The notes under the pieces are model-generated. The model had not been told where the DNA came from, ran no database searches, and was given only the letters and a program-made list of their open reading frames with translations. Positions 57,784 to 64,000 of a stretch of 64,000 bases of DNA are shown piece by piece. How positions within the stretch are numbered: the first letter of the stretch is position 1; every line of letters begins with the position of its first letter. Origin of the DNA: Methylobacterium planeticum (GTDB lineage: Bacteria; Pseudomonadota; Alphaproteobacteria; Rhizobiales; Beijerinckiaceae); contig NZ_VZZJ01000006.1 of NCBI RefSeq assembly GCF_008806345.1, forward strand, positions 124,001-188,000, read 5' to 3'. A program made the translations under genes and the position numbers.

Positions 57784-58218
57784 GCGAACGCACCTTCCGA
57801 AGATCCGCGAGCCCGGGCGCGCGAAGCGACCGTCCCCACCCAGCGATGTGGCACGGGCGAACCTGCCGCCCGCTGCCGAATTTTTGCGGTCGACTAGCAC
57901 CGCCGATGTGAACCGTCGCTTACTAGGCGCTGGCAGCAGCGCACGCTACAGCATTTCGACAGGCACTATCATCGATCGGCCAGGACGAATACGTTCCTAT
58001 GCACCGATTTCCAAATCCTGAATTGCTCGACGGTGCACCGATCCTGTTTCGATGTCTGGACGCGAGCAATCGATAACGCTCGCCGCTGGCTCTTCATCGA
58101 AACGAGCCCGTTTCATCGCGGAAGGGTGATCCGACGCGGCCGATCGCCCCTAGGGCCCTCGCGGAACCGGGACACCGCCCCCACATCCGGGGCTCACACT
58201 CGGACTCCCGGAATTCCG
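57784..58218. promoter_or_regulatory. Divergent region between the giant kinase operon and the DUF3750 gene
   Basis: A 435-base gap with no supported gene. Lower-GC DNA at ~57940-58030 is the probable promoter area for both directions. No operator is recognised. A minus-strand extension of the kinase frame to 57900 lacks family character. Confidence 0.45.
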
Positions 58219-58947
58219 TTGCTGAAGATCTTTCTCGTCGCGTTCGCGCTCGTGTTCATCGTGCCGGTCGCGGTCTCCGCCGCGCTCTATGTCAGCCAGA
58301 ACCGGGGCGACTGGCGCTCGGCCGACCGGTCGAGCACGGGCCTGTTGCCGCCGGCCTCGGGGCACGCCGGCGCGGTGGTACGCATCTTCTCGGCCAGAAC
58401 CGTCAGCTGGCGCGGCATCGTGGCGACCCATAGCTGGATCGTCATCAAGGAGGCGGGCGGGCGCGACTACCAGCGCTTCGACTACACGGCCTGGGGCCAG
58501 CCGATCTGGGTCGATCGGTTCGTGCCGGACGGACGCTGGTTCGGCAGCGTCCCGGAGATCGTCTCCGCGGCCGACGGCGCCGAGGCGGAGCGCATGGTCC
58601 CGCGCATCCGCGACACCATCCGGAGCTACCGCTTCGCCAATCCGGGCGATTACACCGCCTGGCCCGGGCCGAACTCGAACACCTTCGTGGCCGCCGTGAT
58701 GAGTGCCGTCCCGGAGATGCGGGCCAGCCTGCCCGCAACGGCGATCGGCAAGGATTTCCCCTATGACGGGCGCTGGATCGGGCTGACGCCGTCGCGCACC
58801 GGCGTCCGGGTCAATCTCGGGGGCTATCTCGGCCTGACGCTCGGCTGGGTCGAAGGTCTCGAGGTGAACATCCTCGGGGCGGTCGCCGGCCTCGATGTCC
58901 GCCGTCCCGCGGTGAAGCTCCCGGCCCTCGGCCGCTTCGGCGTCTAG
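58219..58947 (+). CDS. DUF3750 family membrane-anchored protein
   Basis: A 242-residue protein of the DUF3750 family. A single N-terminal hydrophobic segment (LLKIFLVAFALVFIVPVAVS) acts as anchor or signal. It is followed by the conserved VVRIFSARTVSWRGIVATHS, WIVIKEAGGRDYQRFDYTAW and the block YTAWPGPNSNTFVAAVMSAV. Asn-Ser-Asn-Thr-Phe and the nearby His resemble papain-like (NlpC/LapB-like) permuted active-site regions, but this is not established. The start is uncertain. TTG 58219 puts the hydrophobic segment at the N-terminus and follows CCGGAA; the frame is open far upstream without character. Confidence 0.8.
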   Translation: MLKIFLVAFALVFIVPVAVSAALYVSQNRGDWRSADRSSTGLLPPASGHAGAVVRIFSARTVSWRGIVATHSWIVIKEAGGRDYQRFDYTAWGQPIWVDRFVPDGRWFGSVPEIVSAADGAEAERMVPRIRDTIRSYRFANPGDYTAWPGPNSNTFVAAVMSAVPEMRASLPATAIGKDFPYDGRWIGLTPSRTGVRVNLGGYLGLTLGWVEGLEVNILGAVAGLDVRRPAVKLPALGRFGV

Positions 58948-59058
58948 ACAGAAGCCGAGCCGCCACGCCGCGCGCGGGTGTTTGGCTTGCGCGGGCCGCG
59001 GGTCCGGGACATGCCGGCACCTGCGCGCACGCTGATGGCGCCGGAAGGGACGGCCTCG

Positions 59059-59979
59059 ATGGCGGACGAGACGACGATGCGGGTCGCCGTGATGGGGGCC
59101 GGGTCCGTGGGCTGCTACTTCGGCGCCCTCCTGGCGCGTGCCGGCCTGCCGGTGACGCTGATCGGACGGCCCCATCATGTGGTGGCGATGCGGGAGCGCG
59201 GTCTCCTCCTCGACACCGCGGCGGGCCGGGCGCGCGTCGGCGTCAGCGCGACCGGCGACCCGGACGGCGTCGCGGAGGCCGACGTCGTTCTGTTCTGCGT
59301 CAAGTCGGGCGACACCGAAGCCACGGGCCGGGCCATGGCGCCCTTCCTCCATCCGGGCGCGACGGTCCTGAGCCTGCAGAACGGCGTCGACAATGCCGAG
59401 CGTCTCGAAGCCGTGCTCGGCCGGTCGGTCGTTCCGGTGGCGGTCTACGTGGCGACCGAGATGACGGGACCGGGCGCGGTCCGGCACCACGGCCGCGGCG
59501 AATTACTGATCGGCGCCTCCCCCGGGAGTGCCCGGATCGCGGAGGCGTTCCGCGCCGCCGGCATCCCCACGACGGTCTCGGACGACGCGCGGCAGGCCCT
59601 GTGGGGCAAGCTCATCGTCAACTGCGCCTACAACGCGCTCTCGGCGCTGACGCAATGGCCCTATGGCCGCCTGATCGAAGCGGAGGGCGTCGCCGAGGTG
59701 ATGCGGGCGGTGGTCAGCGAGTGCAGCGCGGTGGCGCGGGCCTCGGGCATCCGGCTCCCCGACGCGATCCTCGAGACCGTGCTCGGCCTCGCCGCCACGA
59801 TGCCGGACCAGTGTTCCTCGACTGCCCAGGACATCGCCCGCGGCAAGCCGAGCGAGATCGACCACCTCAACGGCTTCGTCCTTCGCAGGGGCGTCGAACT
59901 CGGCATCCCGACGCCGGCGAACCGCGTGCTGCACACCCTGGTCAAGCTGGCGGAGGCGCGCGGCACCGCGGCCGCCTGA
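59059..59979 (+). CDS. 2-dehydropantoate 2-reductase (ketopantoate reductase family)
   Basis: A 306-residue NADPH-dependent reductase of the ApbA/PanE family, which makes pantoate for coenzyme A synthesis. The dinucleotide motif is MRVAVMGAGSVGCYFGALLA. The family blocks are DVVLFCVKSGDTEATG, VLSLQNGVDNAERLEAVLG, the catalytic Lys in LWGKLIVNCAYNALSALT and STAQDIARGKPSEIDHLNG. All key residues seem present. ATG 59059 follows GGAAGGGA; earlier in-frame ATGs exist. Genomes often hold several paralogues, so the physiological substrate may differ, and I assign no symbol. Confidence 0.9.
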   Translation: MADETTMRVAVMGAGSVGCYFGALLARAGLPVTLIGRPHHVVAMRERGLLLDTAAGRARVGVSATGDPDGVAEADVVLFCVKSGDTEATGRAMAPFLHPGATVLSLQNGVDNAERLEAVLGRSVVPVAVYVATEMTGPGAVRHHGRGELLIGASPGSARIAEAFRAAGIPTTVSDDARQALWGKLIVNCAYNALSALTQWPYGRLIEAEGVAEVMRAVVSECSAVARASGIRLPDAILETVLGLAATMPDQCSSTAQDIARGKPSEIDHLNGFVLRRGVELGIPTPANRVLHTLVKLAEARGTAAA

Positions 59980-60035
59980 CCGCTCCGGGGGCGGGGCCGG
60001 GCATCCGCGATGCGGCCCGAGCCTCGATCCCAGCC

Positions 60036-60242
60036 TCAGAGCTCCGCGAGAAACCGCGCCAGCGCTTCGCCGACGGGCCGCTCCGCCGGCGCCACCTGCA
60101 TCCCCGCCGCGGCCTGCTGGGCCTCGCCGATGAGCGCGTCGCGGTCGAGCGCCCCGGCCCGGAACAGGCGCAGCAGCGTGATCTGCATCAGGTATTCCAT
60201 CGCCTGGATCCGAGCCTGGGTGAGGTCGTCGGGCGTATCCAT
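60036..60242 (-). CDS. Small helical hypothetical protein
   Basis: A 68-residue acidic, helix-rich protein from ATG 60242 (GAGGTGA upstream). LTQARIQAMEYLMQITLLRL, then AGALDRDALIGEAQQAAAGM, suggest a two-helix fold. No family recognised. It is convergent with the ketopantoate reductase gene and divergent from the Tlde1-domain gene. Confidence 0.65.
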   Translation of the reverse strand: MDTPDDLTQARIQAMEYLMQITLLRLFRAGALDRDALIGEAQQAAAGMQVAPAERPVGEALARFLAEL

Positions 60243-60548
60243 CGGGGTCACCTCGGTTCGTCCGCCCCGGCGGGAGGCCTCGTGAGACCGGACCGGCCGT
60301 GCCGGACCGTTCCGGCGGCGGCCGCGCGGGGCCTGTCCTCTCGGCCCGGGCGTGTCGCTCTGGAGCAGCGCGACGGCCGGCCCGCTTCAATCAAGATTAA
60401 CCAAGATGCCGCTGAATAGCAGGCAGTTAAGGTTGATTCTTCCCTCCACGGCCGGTCCAGCCTCGGCGGCGATCGCGCGGTCCTTCGTCGGATCCGCGCG
60501 CTCGGCGGAGAGCGCCCGTGCGGGAACGCGTATCCGAGTAGCGCCCGC

Positions 60549-61646
60549 ATGTCCCACGTCGCGTACCCGTCCGCCCGCCGCACCCGCGCCCCGCGCCGCC
60601 GCCTCGGCGGGCCGCTCCTGACGATCACCGCCGGCGCCGTCGGCCTCTGCGCCTGGGCGATCCTGCTCCCGGCGAACCCGACCCGCCCGGTCGTCTCGCT
60701 CGCGAGCCTCCCGGCGGCGGTCCCGGCCGACAAGCCCGCCGCGAAGCCGCCCGGAAGCGTCGCGTGGATGCTCGATCCGGTGCCGGCGCTCGGAGCGCGG
60801 ACCGGCACCCTGAGCCGCGCCGCGCCGCTCCTCGCGGCGCTCCGGCCAGCGGAGGAGCCCCGCCCCGCCGTCGCCCCGCGGCCCGAGCCGATCCGGAGCG
60901 CCGCCGCGCCGCTTCCGGTGCCGGCGGCGGAGCCCGCGCGCCTCGTGCAGACAGTCCCGATGCCGGTGCCGCGGCCCCCGGAGTTCCGGCGCGGGCCCGT
61001 CCCCGAGACCCCGCGCCTCGCGGGCCGGGCGGTGTCGCCCTCGACCCGGAGCGTGTTCCGGGCCGCCGTGGCGGACGACCGGTCGTTCGTCGAGAAGCTG
61101 TTCGGCGTCGAGCCCCGCGCCCCCGCGACGGCGCTCGCCTATGCGGGGGTCGGCAGCGAGGGCCTCGATCCGACGCCGCGCGCCCGGCTCAGCCCCAGCC
61201 CGGTGCCGCCGGTGGCGGCGAACACGGCAATCTACGACATCAGCGCGCGCCGGGTGTACCTGCCGAACGGCGAGCAGCTCGAGGCGCATTCGGGGCTCGG
61301 CGCCAGCATGGACGATCCCCGCTACGTCCACCTGCGGATGCGCGGCGCCACGCCGCCGGGCACCTACGACCTGCGGGAGCGCGAGGCCCTGTTCCACGGG
61401 GTGCGGGCGATTCGCCTGAACCCGGTCGGCGGCAGCGGCGCCATCCACGGACGCGACGGGCTCCTGGCGCATACCTACATGCTCGGACCGAGCGGCGCCT
61501 CGAACGGCTGCGTCTCGTTCCGCAACTACGACCGCTTCCTGCAGGCCTTCCTGCGGGGCGAGGTGCAGCGCCTCGTGGTCGTCGCCGGCCGCGGACAGGA
61601 TGGCCCGCCGGCCGGCACCCGCCTCTTCGGGCTCCTGGACCGCTAG
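60549..61646 (+). CDS. Tlde1/DUF2778-domain protein (L,D-transpeptidase-like)
   Basis: A 365-residue envelope protein. After a basic N-terminus there is one TM or signal-anchor (LLTITAGAVGLCAWAILLP). A long Pro/Ala-rich periplasmic linker (~residues 45-220) follows, then a C-terminal DUF2778/Tlde1 domain: YDISARRVYLPNGEQLEAHS, YVHLRMRGATPPGTYDL, His300 in AIHGRDG and Cys321 in GASNGCVSF. Those His and Cys are the catalytic pair of the Tlde1 fold, which cleaves or exchanges peptidoglycan stem-peptide bonds. Here it is a housekeeping-type, membrane-anchored version, not an obvious T6SS effector, as no secretion genes adjoin. The lytic transglycosylase next door fits a cell-wall role. Confidence 0.87.
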   Translation: MSHVAYPSARRTRAPRRRLGGPLLTITAGAVGLCAWAILLPANPTRPVVSLASLPAAVPADKPAAKPPGSVAWMLDPVPALGARTGTLSRAAPLLAALRPAEEPRPAVAPRPEPIRSAAAPLPVPAAEPARLVQTVPMPVPRPPEFRRGPVPETPRLAGRAVSPSTRSVFRAAVADDRSFVEKLFGVEPRAPATALAYAGVGSEGLDPTPRARLSPSPVPPVAANTAIYDISARRVYLPNGEQLEAHSGLGASMDDPRYVHLRMRGATPPGTYDLREREALFHGVRAIRLNPVGGSGAIHGRDGLLAHTYMLGPSGASNGCVSFRNYDRFLQAFLRGEVQRLVVVAGRGQDGPPAGTRLFGLLDR

Positions 61647-61669
61647 GCCCCCTGGGCGCCCCCGGCGGC

Positions 61670-62467
61670 CTACTGGCCGTCGATGCGGCTCCCGATCAGC
61701 GCGATGGCGCGCTGGTAGACCGAGGCGGCGTTCCAGCCCTGGATCGCCGCGAAGTTCGGCTCGCCCGGCTGGTAGCCGGCACCGGCACGCCAGCCATGCG
61801 CCTTCAGGAAGTTGGCGGTCGAGTTCAGGGCGTTCGGCACGCTGTCGAGGCTGCCGCCGGTGCCGTAGTTCAGGATGCTCTTCGGCAGGAACTGGGTGTG
61901 GCCGACCTCGCCATGCGCGGCGCCGCGGGTGCCCGGGTTGAGCACGCCCCGGTCGACGAGGGTGAGGGCGGCGTAGAGCTGATCGGTGAAGAAGGCCGAG
62001 CGGCGGCAGTCGTAGGCCAGGGTCGCGACGGCCGAGAGGGTGTTCACGTTGCCGCGCACCGCGCCGAAGCCCGTCTCCATGCCCCAGATCGCCAGGAGCG
62101 GGCCCGGGGGCACGCCGTAGCGCTGCTCGATCGAGGCGAACAGGGCTGCGTTCGATTGCTTCATCGCGCGACCGCGCGACACGATGGCGGGGCCGCCCCG
62201 CTTGGCCATGAACTGGTCGAGGGAGAGGCGGAAGCTCTTCTGGCCGCGGTCCGCCGAGATGGTCGCCGTCGAGTAGGAGGTCCCCATCAGGGCCGCGAGG
62301 CTGGCGGCGCTCGCGCGTCCGCGGGCCTCCTCGGCAAATTCCCGCTTCCAGGCCTCGAACCCGGCGGAGGTGTTGCCGCATTGCGCCGCGTCGGCCTTGC
62401 CGGCCACGAGGGCGAGCGCGGCGAAGCCCGCGGCGATCCAGGGCTTGGTGTACCCGCTTATGCTCAT
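61670..62467 (-). CDS. Lytic murein transglycosylase, MltB/SLT_2 type
   Basis: A 265-residue exported enzyme that cleaves the glycan strands of peptidoglycan, forming 1,6-anhydromuramoyl ends. There is a signal peptide (residues ~1-28, cut near ADA), then the MltB-like fold: AGFEAWKREFAEEARGR, RQ-like KSFRLSLDQFMAKRGGP, and the catalytic Glu131 in LLAIWGMETGFG. VGHTQFLPKSILNYGTGG follows, and the C-terminal FLKAHGWRAGAGYQPGEPN. There is no C-terminal peptidoglycan-binding domain, so it is the short form. ATG 62467 has GGAG upstream. It converges with the Tlde1-domain gene (23-base gap). Confidence 0.93.
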   Translation of the reverse strand: MSISGYTKPWIAAGFAALALVAGKADAAQCGNTSAGFEAWKREFAEEARGRASAASLAALMGTSYSTATISADRGQKSFRLSLDQFMAKRGGPAIVSRGRAMKQSNAALFASIEQRYGVPPGPLLAIWGMETGFGAVRGNVNTLSAVATLAYDCRRSAFFTDQLYAALTLVDRGVLNPGTRGAAHGEVGHTQFLPKSILNYGTGGSLDSVPNALNSTANFLKAHGWRAGAGYQPGEPNFAAIQGWNAASVYQRAIALIGSRIDGQ

Positions 62468-62728
62468 CCGAAACTCCATCAGGGCGGCGGACGGAGGATC
62501 CGCCGCTCTCCTTGCGCAACCTTAGCCGCAGCGAAGAACACCGCGACATGCCCGCGGGTTGCAGGGGCCCACCGCCACTGGACATGATGCGCCACACAGT
62601 CAATGCGGTATTGCGCAGATCGGTCGAAGGCGTCGAGAGCGCGGAGGTGTCGTGGGGCACGCCGGGACCCGCGCCGGGGGCCCTTGGCGCCCCGCGCGTC
62701 CCGTCGCCTTCCGGTGCGCCCGAGCTGC

Positions 62729-62965
62729 CTATTCGGGCCGCTGGATGTCGAGCGACAGGCGGGCGCGATAGAGGACAGTCCCGTCCTCGCCCCGCACGGC
62801 CGCGACGCAGTGCTGATGATCGACGCCGGCCTCGAAGTTCTGGGCGATGGCCGACATGATGCCGACGACACGCTCCTGCGTCGCCTCGATTCCGGGGACG
62901 TCGAATCCCTCCTTGTCCCGGATATGCTGTGAGCCGTCGTGCAGATCGATGAAGTAGCGGGGCAT
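62729..62965 (-). CDS. DUF6894 family small protein
   Basis: A 78-residue protein beginning MPRYFIDLHDGSQHIRDKEG. This start and the following VPGIEATQERVVGIMSAIAQ are the signature of the short DUF6894 family common in Rhizobiales. The end (VLYRARLSLDIQRP) completes a small alpha/beta fold. Function unknown. The ribosome-binding site is weak, but ATG 62965 matches the family N-terminus. The 62468-62728 stretch before its end holds no gene that I can support. Confidence 0.78.
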   Translation of the reverse strand: MPRYFIDLHDGSQHIRDKEGFDVPGIEATQERVVGIMSAIAQNFEAGVDHQHCVAAVRGEDGTVLYRARLSLDIQRPE

Positions 62966-63146
62966 CGGCGTCCGAAGGAGAGGCAGGGTGCTGTCGGTTT
63001 GACCGGCGAGGCGGGCGAGCAGGGCTCCCCCTCCCGCCTCGCCGGACTGGTGCACCCACCGTGGCAGGGGCGCCAGTGTTAACCCTCCCGGCACATCTCA
63101 TGCCAGCGTCCGATTGACGGATGCGACCGAATATCCGCCCGCGCTG

Positions 63147-63632
63147 TCATGTATTGCCGCGCGCGAGGGCCGCGAGGGGGCCCGCCATCAGGGCGGCGAC
63201 CTCGGCCCGGCAGGTGCACAGGGCCGGGTCCTGCCGCCGGTCGGCCGGCACGCCCGGATCGTGGCAGGGCAGGCGCCGTCCACCCGCGACGTAGCCGCAG
63301 GCCGAGGCCTCCATGATGGCGGCGAGGAGGTCGGCTTCGGGCGGCGGCCCCGGGCGTGGCGTCTCCGACACCAGCGCGAGGCAGAGGCCGACGAGAAGCC
63401 CGCGCTCGAACTCGGTGGCATCCCGGGGCAGGCGGCCGGGGGCCCGGATGGCGCGGGCCTGCCGCTCCACCGGGGCGCAGCCGGCGCTCTCCGCCACGAT
63501 GGCGGCGGCGACCTCGACGATGAGGGCGACGCGCACCTGCGAGCGCCCGTCGAGCCGCAGCGGGAACAGGCGGTTCGTCAGCGCCCCGATCACACGCGGC
63601 ACCCGGCAGGCCGCCGTCGCGCGAGCCGGCAC
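63147..63632 (-). CDS. Hypothetical cysteine-containing protein
   Basis: A 161-codon frame with GTG start at 63632, or a later internal start. SQVRVALIVEVAAAIVAESA forms a helical first part. The second half holds several Cys (SACGYVAGGRRLPCHDP, ALCTCRAEVAALMAGP) that might bind metal. No ribosome-binding site is convincing and no family is recognised. Composition is Ala/Arg-rich but codon usage looks like a real gene. Confidence 0.45.
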   Translation of the reverse strand: MPARATAACRVPRVIGALTNRLFPLRLDGRSQVRVALIVEVAAAIVAESAGCAPVERQARAIRAPGRLPRDATEFERGLLVGLCLALVSETPRPGPPPEADLLAAIMEASACGYVAGGRRLPCHDPGVPADRRQDPALCTCRAEVAALMAGPLAALARGNT

Positions 63633-63665
63633 CCCGGTCGGGCCGGAGGGAGAACGGGCGGCATA

Positions 63666-64000
63666 TCAGGGCCCGTCGCGCTTCGGCGGCGGCTGGTAGG
63701 CCTCCGAGGGCAGGTCGCGCGACAGGCTCTCGCCGGTACCGCGGCCCGGCGCGGGGCTCGGCGTCATGGTGGTCCCGGGCGCGTCGGCGGGCTTCAGCCC
63801 ATCGGTGATGTAGCGCTGCGCGCCTCCGCCCGGGCTCTGCGGCGAGGCGACCGGCGGGGCGGGGGCGGCCTCGGGCGTCGCCGGCGCGAGGTAGCGCCGC
63901 CCGGCATCGGTCGGGCTCGGCTCCGACGGGGGCGGCACGAGGGCGCGAGGCGGCGGCGAGGGCGGCGGCGGCGCGGATCGCGGCTCGCTCGCGCGCTCGG
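63666..64000 (-). CDS. C-terminal end of a proline-rich protein (5' end outside the window)
   Basis: The frame is open to the right edge, with stop at 63666-63668, giving ~110 visible codons. The sequence is dominated by Pro, Ala and Ser, with short ordered-looking elements (GRRYLAPATPEA and AQRYITDGLKPADAPG, both built around RY). It could be the disordered tail of an envelope or cell-division protein. The in-frame GTG at 63938 is unlikely to be the start because the frame continues in the same style. Confidence 0.45.
   Translation of the reverse strand, partial: ERASEPRSAPPPPSPPPRALVPPPSEPSPTDAGRRYLAPATPEAAPAPPVASPQSPGGGAQRYITDGLKPADAPGTTMTPSPAPGRGTGESLSRDLPSEAYQPPPKRDGP

Noticed and set aside
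60387-63101. 904-codon minus-strand frame
   Set aside because: It crosses the Tlde1-domain gene and overlaps the transglycosylase in another phase; Arg-rich antisense artefact.

Overview
The window is high-GC, gene-dense bacterial chromosome. It is most likely from an alphaproteobacterium of the Methylobacteriaceae (Methylobacterium/Methylorubrum type). The best single indicator is an NAD-linked soluble formate dehydrogenase in the order gamma-beta-alpha-delta, the arrangement known for FDH2 of methylotrophs. A MucR/Ros-type regulator, a NepR-like anti-sigma factor, a DUF6894 protein and many short exported proteins with alphaproteobacterial character agree with this. Genus is inferred from gene content; no search was run.

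Layout. 1-4.9 kb: end of an unidentified gene, a DEAD-box RNA helicase with a DbpA-like C-terminus, a ChaA-type Ca2+/H+ antiporter, and an overlapping pair made of a sulfite-oxidase-fold molybdoenzyme and a flavin reductase. 5.1-10.8 kb: a small exported protein and the fdh2CBAD operon. 10.8-13.2 kb: poorly coding sequence, tRNA-Phe(GAA), yacG-maf, tRNA-Gly(CCC). 13.2-24.8 kb: a looser, accessory-looking stretch directly after tRNA-Gly. It holds a Tat-exported amidohydrolase, a membrane metallophosphoesterase, an AI-2E-family permease, tiny exported proteins including an arginine-rich one, a GntP permease next to a patatin, a DUF4239 membrane protein and a GGDEF remnant. 25-28.2 kb: an ArsR-like regulator divergent from an alpha/beta-hydrolase and ABM-domain pair, then ogt. 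28.3-33.2 kb: two different DMSO-reductase-superfamily enzymes, divergently transcribed. 33.6-38.2 kb: a GST with a three-module PNPOx/FNR/ferredoxin fusion, a DUF1348 protein and a LysR regulator. 38.2-46.9 kb: rsgA, a spermidine-synthase-like protein, an LLM-class flavin monooxygenase, small hypotheticals, a cupin and an EmrAB-type pump with its HxlR regulator. 47-49.8 kb: an exported peptide, a MucR-like protein, an orphan NepR and a 2-hydroxyacid dehydrogenase. 49.9-57.8 kb: two coupled hybrid histidine kinases, one a 1935-residue soluble poly-HAMP protein encoded by an array of exact 276-bp repeats. 58-64 kb: DUF3750 protein, ketopantoate reductase, a Tlde1/DUF2778 transpeptidase-like protein, an MltB-like transglycosylase and small hypotheticals.

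The main physiological themes are formate/molybdenum redox chemistry (four molybdopterin enzymes of three architectures within 29 kb), envelope and stress functions, and a large soluble two-component phosphorelay. The items most worth following up are the poly-HAMP kinase pair, the divergent molybdoenzyme pair, the orphan NepR, the inverted repeat over the HxlR start codon, and the arginine-rich Tat peptide.
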